DNA of 64,000 nucleotides from Andreprevotia sp. IGB-42. GTDB taxonomy: Bacteria > Pseudomonadota > Gammaproteobacteria > Burkholderiales > Chitinibacteraceae. The translations under genes and the position numbers were made by a program. Below the pieces are notes generated by a model. The model saw nothing but the letters and a program-made list of their open reading frames with translations, had not been told where the DNA came from and did no database searches. The stretch covers positions 62,001-126,000 of the forward strand of contig NZ_WXTX01000003.1 in the NCBI RefSeq assembly GCF_009848685.1, in the 5' to 3' direction. Below, piece by piece: positions 35,408-45,777 of this stretch (position 1 is the first letter of the stretch; every line of letters begins with the position of its first letter).

Positions 35408-36379
35408 TTACAGCACCACGTCGCGCGATACACCATAGCGGCGCAGGATACGGCGCAATTGTTCCAGCGCTTCGATCTGGATCTGGCGTACCCGTTCGCG
35501 GGTCAGGCTCAGGCTGGCAGCCAGATCTTCCAGCGTACAGACCTCGTAGCCATTCAAGCCGTACCGGCGCTCGATGACCATGCGCTGCTTGTCGTTGAGC
35601 TGCTTGAGCCATTCACGCACATAACGCTCGATCTCGGCGTTCTGCAGGATGGTTTCCGGGCCGTCATGCTGATCATCGGGAATCGATTCGCCGATGGTAA
35701 GCATGGGGTCGATATCCAGCGGGGCATCCAGCGAAGCCACACGCTCGTTCAAGCCCATGATGCGGCGCACGTCTTCCACATCCTTGCCGACCAGGTGCGC
35801 GATATCCTCGAAGGTCGGCTCGTGGCCCAGGTGCGCTTCAAGATGGCGCTGCGCACGCAGGTAGACGTTCAGCTCCTTGATCACATGCACCGGCAGCCGG
35901 ATGGTACGGCTCTGGTTCATGATCGCCCGCTCGATGCTCTGGCGGATCCACCATGTGGCGTAGGTGGAGAAACGGAAACCACGCTCAGGATCGAATTTCT
36001 CCAGCGCATGCATCAAACCGATATTGCCCTCTTCGATCAGATCGAGCAGGGTCATGCCGCGGTTGATGTAGTGCTTGGCGATATTCACAACCAGCCGCAG
36101 GTTGTGCTCGATCATTTTCTGCCGGGCCTCGAAATCACCCTGCACCACGCGGCGTGCCAGCGCGCGCTCCTGATCGGGGGTAAGCAGCGGGCTGTGGCCA
36201 ATCTCGTTCAGGTAGATCTGCGTAACGTCGCCGGTGCTCTCGGTGACGTACTTTTCGGCCTCTTCGCTTTCTGCGGCCTCGGCTTCTACCTCGGCTTCGC
36301 TATCTTCGTCCGCGCTCTCGAGTACATCTTCATCTTCGAGGGGAACTTCGTCTTCCAGGATGTCGATTTGATCGTTCAT
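35408..36379 (-). CDS. rpoS: RNA polymerase sigma factor RpoS
   Basis: 323 aa, stationary-phase/general stress sigma-70 factor. An acidic N-terminal extension (about 45 residues of E/D/A) precedes region 1.2 ([21 protein letters not shown]), region 2 ([65 protein letters not shown]), region 3 and the region 4 helix-turn-helix ([27 protein letters not shown]). Its ATG overlaps the nlpD stop (ATGA). As in other proteobacteria part of its transcription probably starts within nlpD. Confidence 0.96.
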   Translation of the reverse strand: MNDQIDILEDEVPLEDEDVLESADEDSEAEVEAEAAESEEAEKYVTESTGDVTQIYLNEIGHSPLLTPDQERALARRVVQGDFEARQKMIEHNLRLVVNIAKHYINRGMTLLDLIEEGNIGLMHALEKFDPERGFRFSTYATWWIRQSIERAIMNQSRTIRLPVHVIKELNVYLRAQRHLEAHLGHEPTFEDIAHLVGKDVEDVRRIMGLNERVASLDAPLDIDPMLTIGESIPDDQHDGPETILQNAEIERYVREWLKQLNDKQRMVIERRYGLNGYEVCTLEDLAASLSLTRERVRQIQIEALEQLRRILRRYGVSRDVVL

Positions 36380-37392
36380 GGTTTTTCTAACTGGATGAAT
36401 TTGGCTGGATCGACCGGTTTACCAAATCTGCGTATCTCGAAATGCAGTTTGACCTGGTCGGTATCGGTATTGCCCATCTCTGCGATCTTTTCGCCCTTCT
36501 TGACGCTATCTCCTTCCTTGACGAGCAATTTGCTGTTGTGTGCGTAAGCAGTCAGGAATTCTTTGTTGTGTTTGATGATGATCATCTTGCCGTAGCCACG
36601 CAAACCGGCGCCTGCATAAACGATCTTACCGGACCCTGACGCCAAAATAGGCTGCGCCATTTTGCCGGGAATATCAATGCCGCGGCTTTCCTCACTGAAT
36701 GCTTTCAGCGGCTTGCCAACGGTCGGTGCCAGCCACTCACCGACATCAGCGTCATCTGATACAGGTACAGAATCCACCTTAGTGCTTGATTTGTCTTGGT
36801 TTTTTTCAATTTGAGGCGCAGATGCAACACTGGACGCAACAAGCGGCTTAGGAGTGGGTTTTACCGTATCACTTTGTGGTTTGGCTGCAACGACCGGCCC
36901 ATCCGCGAGTGCCGCCACGCTGCTGGCAGCTGCTGCGCTATACGGTAATTTGATCGCTTTCGGGTACTGCTGAGCTGTGGCCGGCGCTGGTGTCGCAGCG
37001 ACTGCCAGGGTGGTCACCACGGCCGGGCTGTCGTCAGTTTTGAGCGGCCGCGTTTCCACGCCGGCGTTGCCGGCGCTATCGGGCGCAGTCAGCCTGAGCA
37101 CCTGATCGACATTGATGCCGTTGACGTCGTTAAGGTTGTTCCACGCGGCCAGCTCGCGGTAGCTGAGGCCATGGTCCAATGCGATGCGGTAGAGCGTATC
37201 GCCCTTCCGGACCGTATAGGTGCCGGGCCGGGCTTCGCTGGCTGCGGCAGGCTGGCTGCCACGGTCCACCACCGGGACGGGGATGTTGCTGGCAGGCTGG
37301 CGGTCCACGATGGGTGCGGGCTTGCGTGGCTCGTTGGCGCACGCGGCCAGCATCAATACTAGAGAAACGACCAGACTACGTTGCCAACTCAC
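36376..37392 (-). CDS. nlpD: Lipoprotein NlpD (LysM, degenerate LytM/M23)
   Basis: 338 aa. A GTG at 37392 is chosen because AAGGAG lies seven bases upstream; it opens M-S-W-Q-R-S-L-V and a lipoprotein signal ending LMLAAC. The LysM domain ([28 protein letters not shown], about 57-100) binds peptidoglycan. A long Ala/Pro/Lys linker follows, then a LytM domain whose zinc ligands are not complete (ending [13 protein letters not shown]), consistent with NlpD as an activator of cell-wall amidases rather than a hydrolase. An ATG at 37413 is possible but has no SD. Upstream pcm ends 20 bp before. Confidence 0.93.
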   Translation of the reverse strand: MSWQRSLVVSLVLMLAACANEPRKPAPIVDRQPASNIPVPVVDRGSQPAAASEARPGTYTVRKGDTLYRIALDHGLSYRELAAWNNLNDVNGINVDQVLRLTAPDSAGNAGVETRPLKTDDSPAVVTTLAVAATPAPATAQQYPKAIKLPYSAAAASSVAALADGPVVAAKPQSDTVKPTPKPLVASSVASAPQIEKNQDKSSTKVDSVPVSDDADVGEWLAPTVGKPLKAFSEESRGIDIPGKMAQPILASGSGKIVYAGAGLRGYGKMIIIKHNKEFLTAYAHNSKLLVKEGDSVKKGEKIAEMGNTDTDQVKLHFEIRRFGKPVDPAKFIQLEKP

Positions 37393-37412
37393 TCTACTTC
37401 TCCTTGTTTGCA

Positions 37413-38072
37413 TCAAGCCAGACCTGGCAAGAGCGGGACAAACTTCACTTTTTCCAGCCGGGTTTCGACAAAACCCGCCTCGGTATGTTCGATCAGGCGC
37501 AGCTCCTGCTCGGTGGTGCCCACCGGGAAAATCAGCCGGCCGCCCAGGCCCAGCTGATCCAGCAGGTTTTCCGGCGGAATCGGCGCTGCGGCGGTCATGA
37601 TGATGACGTCGAACGGCGCGGCGTCCATCATGCCCTTGCTGCCATCGGCATGGCGCAACCTGGCGTTGTACACGCCCAGCCGGGACAAGCGCTCGCGCGC
37701 GGCGCGCGATAGCCCGCCGATGCGCTCTATGCTGTGCACGGTCTTGAACAGCTGGGCTAGGATCACCGTCTGGTAGCCACAGCCGGTGCCGATCTCCAGC
37801 ACCTTTTCATGCCGGGCCGCGCCCAGTGCCAGCTCGGTCATCTGCGCCACGATATAGGGCTGCGAGATGGTCTGCCCGAAGCCGATGGGCAGCGAGGTAT
37901 CGTCATAGGCCTTGTGCGAAATGGCTTCGTCCACGAACACATGGCGCGGCACCTCGCCCATCACCGACAGCACGCGTGCATCGCGTATGCCCTGCTGCTT
38001 GAGCCGGTCTATCATGCGCGTGCGCGTGCGCGCCGACGTCATGCCGGCGCCGCCCATTTCAGCGAAGTTCAT
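37413..38072 (-). CDS. pcm: Protein-L-isoaspartate O-methyltransferase
   Basis: 219 aa. SAM-dependent repair of isoaspartyl residues. Motifs: [38 protein letters not shown], the SAM loop [18 protein letters not shown] (about 75-92) and [10 protein letters not shown]. The ATG at 38072 overlaps the surE stop (ATGA); another ATG four codons upstream is possible. surE-pcm-nlpD-rpoS is the conserved stress operon. Confidence 0.95.
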   Translation of the reverse strand: MNFAEMGGAGMTSARTRTRMIDRLKQQGIRDARVLSVMGEVPRHVFVDEAISHKAYDDTSLPIGFGQTISQPYIVAQMTELALGAARHEKVLEIGTGCGYQTVILAQLFKTVHSIERIGGLSRAARERLSRLGVYNARLRHADGSKGMMDAAPFDVIIMTAAAPIPPENLLDQLGLGGRLIFPVGTTEQELRLIEHTEAGFVETRLEKVKFVPLLPGLA

Positions 38073-38812
38073 CCGTGCAGCCATGATGCGATGTCATCCC
38101 GTTGTGCGTACGCAGTCAGATCAATGGACAGCGGCGTGATCGACACCCGCCCCGCATTGATGGCATGGAAATCGGTCCCTTCGCCCGCGTCGGCGGCCAG
38201 CCCTACCGGGCCGATCCACCAGATGGTTTCGCCACGCGGATTTTCGTCCCGGATGACCGGCGCCGATTTGTGGCGGCGGCCCAGACGGGTGGTTTCGAAA
38301 CCGGTGAGGCCATCGTACTCCCGATCCGGCACGTTGACATTGAGCAGCACCGCGCCACGCAGCGGATTGCGTACCGCGCGCTCGACCAGATCATGCGCCA
38401 CCCGCGCCGCCGTTCCGAAATGCTGCGGGTTGCGCGATGCCAGTGAAATGGCCAGTGAAGGAATGCCCAGCAGATAGCCTTCGGTGGCGGCGGCCACGGT
38501 CCCGGAGTAAATGGTGTCGTCGCCCATGTTGGCGCCGTGGTTGATGCCGGAAACCACCATGTCCGGCAGGCCGCCGAGCAGGCCCGTAGCCGCAAGGTGC
38601 ACGCAATCGGTGGGGGTGCCGTTCACGTAGTGGAAGCCGTTGGGCGCCGTGCGCACGGTGAGCGGACGATCCAGCGTCAGCGAGTTGCTGGAGCCACTGC
38701 GGTCACGTTCGGGTGCGCACACGAATACCTCGTGTGTTTGCGACAAGGCCTCCGCCAGCCTAGCAATGCCGGTTGCAAAGTAGCCATCGTCATTGGAAAT
38801 CAGTATCCGCAA
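38069..38812 (-). CDS. surE: 5'/3'-nucleotidase SurE
   Basis: 247 aa. Metal-dependent survival-protein nucleotidase. A TTG at 38812 gives the canonical [11 protein letters not shown] start and has GGAG six to seven bases upstream; the frame otherwise extends to another TTG at 38845. Metal site: ISNDDGY (Asp8/Asp9), [11 protein letters not shown] (about 38-48) and [26 protein letters not shown] (about 88-112). First gene of the surE-pcm-nlpD-rpoS operon. Confidence 0.95.
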   Translation of the reverse strand: MRILISNDDGYFATGIARLAEALSQTHEVFVCAPERDRSGSSNSLTLDRPLTVRTAPNGFHYVNGTPTDCVHLAATGLLGGLPDMVVSGINHGANMGDDTIYSGTVAAATEGYLLGIPSLAISLASRNPQHFGTAARVAHDLVERAVRNPLRGAVLLNVNVPDREYDGLTGFETTRLGRRHKSAPVIRDENPRGETIWWIGPVGLAADAGEGTDFHAINAGRVSITPLSIDLTAYAQRDDIASWLHG

Positions 38813-38904
38813 TTCACTCTCCGCTGGCCGCAACGCTTTACTCAATCACTGCAGCCTAATATTGCGGGCTATTCTAGCTGTCTGCGGCACTGCCGCAAAA
38901 TTGC

Positions 38905-39792
38905 TTAGTTGCGCCGTTGCGCCAGCGTCGTGAGGATGCCGGTGGCAATGATCACCGCAATGCCCAGGTAGCTCATCGCGGGCAGTACATTCCCCCATAC
39001 CAGCACGCCGAACAGCGTGGAAAACACCACCGTAAGGTAGGCAAAGCTGGCCACCGCCAGCGATCTGCCCTTGCGATACGCACGCGTCATCGCCAGCTGC
39101 GCGCAGGTGGCGGAGATACCCATGCCCAGGATGATCCACACATTGCTCCAGCGGATGGCCGCCAGCGGCTCGCTCTGCAGCAGCATCAGCACACCACCGC
39201 CCAAGGACGACACCAGCGAGAAATAGAATACCGTCCGCCATTCCGGCTCACCGGCGCGGCCCAGTTCGTGCACGTTCATGTAAGCGATGCTGGCCAGCAG
39301 GCCGGACGCCAGGCCGATCAGGCCCGCGCTGGTCTGGTCGGCACTGAATGTGGGATGCAACAGCAGCACCACGCCGGCAAAGCCCAGCAATACCGCCAGC
39401 ATCTGCGCACGTTGCGGCCACTGGCGTTGCCATAGCAAGGTCAGCAGCATCAGGAAAATTGGCGAGGTATAGTTGAGCGTGACCGCGGTCGGCAGCGGCA
39501 GGTGCGCGATCGCATTGAAGTACAGCATCAGCGACACGAAGCCGGAAATGCTGCGGGTGAGGTGCAGCTTGAGCACGGCAGGCGCCACCAGCAAGGAGCG
39601 GCCTTGCGGCAACACGATCAGCAGGATGCCCACCAGGCCCGCCAGGCAGCGATAGAACACCAGCTCCGCAGTGGAAAACATGCTGCTGCCCAGCTTGACG
39701 AACACGCCCATCACGCCGAAACACAAGCCGGCCATGGCCATCCAGAACAGGCCGGATTCCCGCAGCCGGTGCCAGGAATTTTCTTGAGTCAT
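38905..39792 (-). CDS. DMT-family (EamA) transporter
   Basis: 295 aa with about ten hydrophobic segments and two EamA repeats (AMAGLCFGVMGVFVKLGSSMF at the start, GLIGLASGLLASIAYMNVHELGRAGE in the second half). Inner-membrane drug/metabolite exporter type; substrate unknown. ATG at 39792. It lies 93 bp upstream of surE on the same strand but the conserved surE operon usually starts at surE, so co-transcription is uncertain. The Rieske gene upstream ends at a terminator. Confidence 0.88.
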   Translation of the reverse strand: MTQENSWHRLRESGLFWMAMAGLCFGVMGVFVKLGSSMFSTAELVFYRCLAGLVGILLIVLPQGRSLLVAPAVLKLHLTRSISGFVSLMLYFNAIAHLPLPTAVTLNYTSPIFLMLLTLLWQRQWPQRAQMLAVLLGFAGVVLLLHPTFSADQTSAGLIGLASGLLASIAYMNVHELGRAGEPEWRTVFYFSLVSSLGGGVLMLLQSEPLAAIRWSNVWIILGMGISATCAQLAMTRAYRKGRSLAVASFAYLTVVFSTLFGVLVWGNVLPAMSYLGIAVIIATGILTTLAQRRN

Positions 39793-39804
39793 AAAAGGCC
39801 TGAA

Positions 39805-39833
39805 AATGAAGAGGGCAGCACCCGGCTGCCCTC
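39805..39833 (-). terminator. Terminator after the Rieske oxygenase gene
   Basis: Minus strand: GAGGGCAGC-CGGGT-GCTGCCCTC followed by TTCATTTTC. Confidence 0.75.
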
Positions 39834-39886
39834 CCCGATTATCCGCATGGCCGCGTGCGGCGCGATGCGGGATTACCCTGCAATGT

Positions 39887-41002
39887 TCATGCGCCCAGCA
39901 CGTCGCCCATTTCGCGGCGGATGAACTGGTGGAAATGGCGCATGCCGTCTTCCATCGGGCTCTGGTACGGGCCCACTTCGTTGCGGCCTGCCTTGTAGAG
40001 CGCAGTACGGCCCGATTCCATGCGGTCGATGATCTCGCGGTCTTCCACTGCGGTTTCCGCGTAGGCGGCCTGCTCGGCAGCCACGAATTCCGGTTCGAAC
40101 CAGGCGATGTCCTCCGGGTAGTAGAATTCGCAGATGTTCTTGTAACTGCGCGGCCCGGTGGGGATCAGCGTGGAAATCACCAGCGTATGCGGATACCACT
40201 CCACCATCACGTTCGGGTAGTAGGTCAGCCAGATAGCGCCATGTGCCGGCTGCTTGTCCCCGTAGTAGGCCTGCACCTGCTTGTGCCACTCGGCGTAAAC
40301 CTTGGAGCCCGGCTTGGCGAGTGCGTTGTTCACGCCCACGGTCTGTACCGAGTACCAGTCGCGGAATTCCCATTTCAGGTCATCGCAAGTAACGAACTTG
40401 CCCAGGCCCGGATGGAAAGGCTCGACGTGGTAATCCTCCAGATAGACCTCGATAAAGGTCTTCCAGTTACCCTCGTACTCGTCCACCTGCACGCTGTGGA
40501 ACACGTAGTTCGAGAAATCCAGGTTCTTCGCGACGCCCAGATCCTTGAGGTCCGCCTCGATATCGTGGCCGTTGTCCTCGAACAGCATGCCGTTCCATTT
40601 CACCAGCCGGGTTTCCGGCAGGTGCAGGCACGGGTTGCCCGGGAAATGCGGCGCGCCGGCCAGATGGCCATGCTGATCGTAGGTCCAGCGGTGCAAGGGG
40701 CAAACGGTATGCGTGTTCTTGCCTCGCCCGGACAGCATGCTGGCCTGGCGGTGGCGGCATACATTGGAAAGCAGCTTGATGCCGGCATCGGTGTGCTTGA
40801 GATACTTGGCACCACCGGTCATCTCCAGCACGTGATAGTCGCCGGCTTCCGGCACCATCAGTTCATGGCCAATGTACTTGGGGCCACGCTGGAACAGGCG
40901 TTCCAGTTCGTGCTGATACAGCGTTTCGTCGAAATAGGACGACACGGGCAGTTGTGTCGACATGTCCAGCTGCAACGCGGCAGCCGTAGCCAGATTGGTC
41001 AT
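39887..41002 (-). CDS. Rieske non-heme iron oxygenase, alpha subunit type
   Basis: 371 aa. Rieske [2Fe-2S] ligands in NVCRHRQASML and HTVCPLHRWTYD (C-x-H...C-x2-H, about residues 80-107). Catalytic mononuclear iron site in LEDYHVEPFHPG (near 190, two His) with a later Asp expected. Such enzymes hydroxylate or demethylate aromatic acids, betaines or other substrates with O2 and electrons from a separate reductase. The ATG at 41002 has AGGAGGT upstream. No beta subunit is adjacent, pointing to an alpha-only oxygenase. The next gene upstream encodes a broken [2Fe-2S]/FAD fusion that could once have supplied electrons; this link is inference. Confidence 0.9.
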   Translation of the reverse strand: MTNLATAAALQLDMSTQLPVSSYFDETLYQHELERLFQRGPKYIGHELMVPEAGDYHVLEMTGGAKYLKHTDAGIKLLSNVCRHRQASMLSGRGKNTHTVCPLHRWTYDQHGHLAGAPHFPGNPCLHLPETRLVKWNGMLFEDNGHDIEADLKDLGVAKNLDFSNYVFHSVQVDEYEGNWKTFIEVYLEDYHVEPFHPGLGKFVTCDDLKWEFRDWYSVQTVGVNNALAKPGSKVYAEWHKQVQAYYGDKQPAHGAIWLTYYPNVMVEWYPHTLVISTLIPTGPRSYKNICEFYYPEDIAWFEPEFVAAEQAAYAETAVEDREIIDRMESGRTALYKAGRNEVGPYQSPMEDGMRHFHQFIRREMGDVLGA

Positions 41003-41264
41003 CGCCAATACCTCCTGGGCCAGAAGGTCTTGCCACTTTGTTATCAGATTCGATAAACGATGGGTGGGCAAGCCATCAATGAAAAGCCGGTGATGCTGTG
41101 ACAAGCAGCTTCGTTCACCAACCGCCGAAAGGCGCGAATTGTCGCCCAAATACCCGCGGCGGGCAAGCCTATCCATGCGCGCAAGCGCTTGTAAGCACTC
41201 AAAAAACCGCTAACCGGTGCGAATTTCCGGCTGCTGCGCTGCCGGTTATCGAAATGACGGCAGG

Positions 41265-43862
41265 CTAGAGCAGCGTGCTCCAGTCGCCCGCGCGCAAGCG
41301 GCCCAACTGATCGGCACTGACCGGCCGCCGCCCCTTCACCATGCGCCCCAGCGCATCGTTCAACACCGGCCAGCCGATCAGGATGCCGCCAGCGCAATAC
41401 CCTTTGCTGATCAACAGCTTGCGATAGCGATGCGTGGCAACATCTTCGTCGGCAAATACCTCATCGCCCACGTCCGGTTTGAAGCGCCCCAGCGAAACCA
41501 CATCGGCCCCTACCACCTTGAGCATGGTCGACAGGACCGGTTCGGCGTAGACACGCTGCTCGCCCAGGGCATTGCAGGCAGCCACTTCCGCCTGCTCCAC
41601 CGCCACTGGCCACAGCCCGGGTGCCTTGCCCTGCCATTCGGCAACGTCACCCGCTGCGTAGATATGCGGATCGCTGGTGCACATGCTGTCGTCGACCACC
41701 ACCGCACGCGCCACCGTGAGCCCGGCATCCCGCGCCAGACCCACATTGGGCGCAATGCCTGCGGCAGCGATGAAGATATCCGCAGCAATCGCGGCATCCC
41801 CGTTGAACATGGCCCGTTGCGCACCGCTTTCATCACGCCTACGCCATCAAGCTGCGCGTTCAGTACGATATCGAGCCCCAGGCTTTGCAGGTAGCGCTGC
41901 AGCATGCGCCCGCCCGTCTCATCCAGTTGCCGGTGCAGCAGCCATGCGTTGCGCTCGATCACGCTCACTTTCAAGCCCATCTTGTGCAATGCATACGCGG
42001 CCTCCAGCCCCAGCAGGCCACCGCCCGCCACGACCGCATGCCGTGCATGTGTATGTTGCGCGTAACGGCGTACGCCCATTGCATCGTTCGCGATGCGCAG
42101 CACAAAACAGCCTTCGCCACCGTAGCCGGCAATCGGTGGCACAAAACTGCTGCAGCCTGTGGCCAGGATCAGCCTGTCGTAACCGAGGACTTCGCCATCG
42201 GCCAGCTCGACGGTGCGTGCCAGCGGGTCGATGCGGCAGGCGGCAGTATTGAGCCACACGTCGATGCTGCGTTCCGCATACCAGTTATCCGGCAGCAGGT
42301 AGAGCCCCTGCATGGCAGAACGCCCGTAGATCAGCCGGGTGATGCCCATGCGGTTGTACAGCGCGTGGTTCTCGTCCGCCACCACGGTCACCTGGCACGC
42401 CGGGTGGCGGCGGCGGACATGATCGGCAGCCGTCACCCCGGCAATGCCGTTGCCGATCACCACCACATACCTGATGGCCGGGTTGGCCCGGATAGCGCCA
42501 TCCACGGCCCGGGCAGCCGCCCGCTCCGGTTTGAGCGCGATGCTGACCTTGCCGCCCTGGATACGTGCACAGCACGCCATGCGCGTGTTATCCGCATGCC
42601 CCAGGCGGGCCAGCGTGTTTTTCTCGTCATCACCGATTGGCGAAAGGTTGTCCATGCCGACAGTAACGGCGACCGGATCGGCGCCGCACACTCCCATGCG
42701 GCACCCGGATTCGATCGCACAACCGCTGCGCTCCACCAGCTCGAGCAGGGTGATGCCTGCGGTGGCCGGCACGCGGCGCTGTTCCGGCTGAATGGTGATT
42801 TCGGCCTGCGCGGTAGCCGCCACCTCGCCCAGGCGGGCAGACACATTGACGTTCCGGGCGGCAATCTGTTCGCGGAACCAGCCCTCGCGGATCACGCTGC
42901 GCGCGATCCACCACACGGTGAGCACGGCCAGTGCCAGGCGGATCAGCATCGGCACGCTATCCGGTATCACCATGCCGCTCAGCGTGCTAACCCCATGCGC
43001 CCAGCTGCCTGCGGCGAACCAGTAATAGAAATTGAATGCCAGCGCGCCGAACAATACGGCCAGGCCGTTTTGCGGCAGCTTCAGGAAGGTATCCAGTACA
43101 TGGAACAACGCCAGGCTCAGGCCGGCATACAGCGCGAAATGCGCATAGATGGCCACCAGCGCTTCGTGCTGCGGCACGGTGAAGAACGCCAGGATGAAAC
43201 CGGGCAGCAGGCCGGCGAACAACCTGCGGTAGCCCGCATGGCGGCGGTCATCATCGTACTGGTCCGCCAGGTAGGCCACGCCGGGGTTGAAGTCGTAACA
43301 GTTTCTGGTGCAGCTACGCAGGGCTGGCAATGCGCATTGCGCAGCAGGATGAATGGCGTCTGGCCATAGATGCGCTGCACTGGCAGCAACGGGCAGATGC
43401 TGCTGCACCAGCCGCTCTTGCCCTTGAAGATCACGCCGCCCAGAAAAGCGCCTGCCAAGCCACCCCGTATCAACAGGCTGCTGGCCACGCCACTGTGATC
43501 GAACAGCCATCTGCGGCTGGAAACCAGCAACAGGAACAACGCAATGCCCAGCACGTAGCTGTATTCGCGGATATGCCGCGTATGGCTGAAGCCACGGGTA
43601 AAACCGAACAGCCGCGGGGTCTGGTTGAGCGCAGCCATCGGGCATATATGCGCCACAAGCCCGGTGCAATGAAGAACACTGCGGGCAGCAGCGGCACGAT
43701 CACCGACCACCACACCAACAGCCCGGTTTGTGGTGCAAGCCATAGCAATGCAGCCATGGCCAGTGCGCAGCACACGCTGACCACCCGCAATGCAAACCAC
43801 AGCGGCATCGGTACCCGCGAGGGGATCTGCAGGTAGTTGGGAAAACGGATGATGGCGTTCAC
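41265..43862 (-). pseudogene. Fused membrane 4Fe-4S / 2Fe-2S / FAD oxidoreductase, three frameshifts
   Basis: About 866 codons if repaired. GTG start at 43862 overlaps the upstream cNMP gene stop (GTGA). Order: two to three TM helices; a polyferredoxin part with CPMAALNQ, CSSICPLLPVQ and CQPCV-CTRNCYDFNP; four more TM helices; a [2Fe-2S] domain (ESGCRMGVCGADPVAV, RMACCARIQGG); an NirB-like FAD/NAD oxidoreductase (VVVIGNGIAGVTAADHVRRR, LILATGCSSFVPPI, VVAGGGLLGLEAAYAL, IYAAGDVAEWQ). The frame breaks three times: near 43650 (LWR to ICPMAALNQ), near 43310 (CQPCV to CTRNC) and near 41835 (GVGVMK to AQRAMFNGDA). Each is repaired by one extra base in a short homopolymer. Protein similarity stays high between breaks, so the loss is recent or a sequence error. 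Confidence 0.85.
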
Positions 43863-44350
43863 GGTTTTCTGACCACGCCAAGCACGTTGCCGGTCATGCT
43901 GCGCAGACGCAACGACAGGATACGCCCCAGATCGAACAGCACGCGCCGCGCCAGCTCGGGCTGACGCCCCGCCAACAACTCGAACGCATCCGGTGAAATG
44001 CCGTAAAGCTGCCCGGCCTGCAGCGCGCGCACCGATGCGGACCTGGCCTGCCCGTCAAAGAACGCCTGCTCGCCGAAAATCGATTGCCGGCCTATGGTGG
44101 TCAGCCGGCGTGGCTTGCCGCTGGCAAAATCTGCCAGCACTTCCAGCTCGCCTTCCGCAACGATGTAGAACGCGCGGGTCTGCTCACCTGCCAGGATGAG
44201 CATATCGCCGGCACTGAAGCGCCGTTGCTCGGCCACGCTCAGCAGTTGGCGCCAGTCTTCAGTCGATGCCTGCCCCAGGAAGACCAGCGCGGGTTCGGCA
44301 TCCGCATCGCCGCCTGCTGCACCATAATCGAAAAAGGAAGTCAGGCTCAT
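43859..44350 (-). CDS. Cyclic nucleotide-binding domain protein without DNA-binding domain
   Basis: 163 aa. A single cNMP/CRP-like beta-roll: FSAGDMLILAGEQTRAFYIVAEGELEVLADF, then IGRQSIFGEQAFFDGQARSASVRAL, the phosphate-binding cassette. It ends with one helix and lacks a helix-turn-helix, so it is not a CRP/FNR regulator. ATG at 44350 follows GGAGG at five bases; an upstream TTG frame is less likely. Translationally coupled to the redox fusion (4-base overlap); in other genomes such domains accompany or are fused to similar redox proteins, so it may gate the enzyme's activity. Ligand unknown. Confidence 0.85.
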   Translation of the reverse strand: MSLTSFFDYGAAGGDADAEPALVFLGQASTEDWRQLLSVAEQRRFSAGDMLILAGEQTRAFYIVAEGELEVLADFASGKPRRLTTIGRQSIFGEQAFFDGQARSASVRALQAGQLYGISPDAFELLAGRQPELARRVLFDLGRILSLRLRSMTGNVLGVVRKP

Positions 44351-44423
44351 GGAGCCCTCCGCGCACGCTGTGGTGCTATCGGTAGAGCCCATTTCGCTGC
44401 TCAATTCAAGCAGCTTCCCCCGC

Positions 44424-45578
44424 TCAGGCAGCCAGGCGGCTTTGCGCGTCCAGCAAGGCTGCCAGCCGGCGCATGCCTTCTTCTATCAACGCCGGGGCGG
44501 CATGGCTGAAATTGAGCCGCAACCAGCTCTCGCCCGGTGCGGCATCGAAAAATGCCTCGCCCGGCATGATGGCGACACCGGCTTCCAGCCCCTGTTGCAG
44601 CAACAGGCGCGTATCCACCGGCTGCTGCAGCCTTACCCAGAAAAACAGCCCGCCCGCCGGCGTATGCCACTGCGCGCGCGCGCCCAGATGGCGCGCCAGC
44701 GCCGCATCCATCGCATTGCGCCGTGCGCGGTACAAGGGCAGCACCGCCTGCACGTGGGCGGCCAGCGCGCCACGCGCCAGGCAATCTGCCACCAGTGCCT
44801 GGCTCAGGCGGTTGCTGTGCAGGTCGGCCGCCTGCTTGAGCCGTGTCAGTGGCGTGATGAAATCTGTATGCACGATCAGGTAACCCAGGCGCAGGCCGGG
44901 TGCCAGCGTCTTGGAAAACGAGCCCTGATAAATCCAGCGCGCAGTCTGCAGCCGCCCGGCGATGGGTGACGGTGCCGGGCCTTCGTAGGCCAGATCGCGG
45001 TAGGGGTCGTCTTCGAACAAGATGGCGCCCGCTGCATCGATACGTGCCGCCACCGCATCACGCTCGGCTTCGCTGTAGCAATAACCGGACGGGTTCTGGA
45101 ACGTGGGAGTGAGGTAGACGGCACGCTCATGCAACAGTGCCTGATCGAGCGCTGCCAGATCGGGGCCACCACCGGTGACGGCAAAGCTGCGGATATCCGC
45201 ACCGAACAATCTGAACGCCTGCAATGCCGCCAGATAGGCCGGTGCCTCGGTCACGATGGGCGTGCCTTCGTCCAGCAACAGCTTGCTGACCAGATCAATG
45301 CCCTGTTGCGATCCGTTGACGATCAGTACCTGGGCGGCATTGCACGGTATGCCGAGCTGCCGGGCATTTTCCGCCACCAGTTCGCGCAACGCCGGTTCAC
45401 CCTCGGTCTGGCCGTATTGCCAGATATCCGGCAGCTTGCCGCCGGGCAATGTGGGCTGGTACAGCGCTTCTTCAGCGGGCAGGCCGCCAGCGAAGGAAAT
45501 CATGTCGTCACGGGTGGCGGCAGCAAGGATATCGCGGACCAGCGACGAGGTGAGGCGTTCGATACGGCGGGCAAACAT
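44424..45578 (-). CDS. PLP-dependent aminotransferase, class I/II (LysN/AAT-II-like)
   Basis: 384 aa. Begins M-F-A-R-R-I-E-R-L-T-S-S-L-V-R-D-I-L, then MISFAGGLPAEEALYQ, QYGQTEGEPALRELVAENA, NGSQQGIDLVSKLLLDEG, LTPTFQNPSGYC and the PLP lysine in YQGSFSKTLAPGLRLGYL. Resembles 2-aminoadipate/kynurenine-type aminotransferases that act on large amino acids. ATG at 45578 with AGGAGC upstream. Divergent from a marR gene with an operator-like element between, so it may be MarR-controlled. Substrate uncertain. Downstream is the cNMP/redox pair (73 bp). Confidence 0.88.
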   Translation of the reverse strand: MFARRIERLTSSLVRDILAAATRDDMISFAGGLPAEEALYQPTLPGGKLPDIWQYGQTEGEPALRELVAENARQLGIPCNAAQVLIVNGSQQGIDLVSKLLLDEGTPIVTEAPAYLAALQAFRLFGADIRSFAVTGGGPDLAALDQALLHERAVYLTPTFQNPSGYCYSEAERDAVAARIDAAGAILFEDDPYRDLAYEGPAPSPIAGRLQTARWIYQGSFSKTLAPGLRLGYLIVHTDFITPLTRLKQAADLHSNRLSQALVADCLARGALAAHVQAVLPLYRARRNAMDAALARHLGARAQWHTPAGGLFFWVRLQQPVDTRLLLQQGLEAGVAIMPGEAFFDAAPGESWLRLNFSHAAPALIEEGMRRLAALLDAQSRLAA

Positions 45579-45729
45579 GGGCAGCTCCTGACGTGAATGG
45601 CGCATGCACTGCCGGCCCGATCGGGCGGCAACACAACGCATGGCAACCTGGATTCACGTCTTGCGTGCTGCCCGGCACCGGCCCCTGCAGGTGTTGGTTT
45701 TCACCATCGGGGCTGGCACAGCGCAATTA

Positions 45730-45748
45730 GGTCATATACATTGACCAA
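45730..45748. promoter_or_regulatory. Candidate MarR operator
   Basis: GGTCA-TATACAT-TGACC inverted repeat. The right half extends to ATTGACCAA (45740-45748), repeated exactly at 45781-45789 over the marR start, 41 bp (four helical turns) away. A TACAAT box (45755-45760) lies between the two copies. Confidence 0.5.
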
Positions 45749-45777
45749 TAATTCTACAATCAGAAAATAAAGTCAAC

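Noticed and set aside
41885-43369. 494-codon plus-strand frame over the broken redox gene
   Set aside because: Antisense shadow with no recognised motif; it exists only because the minus-strand codon pattern leaves the opposite frame open.
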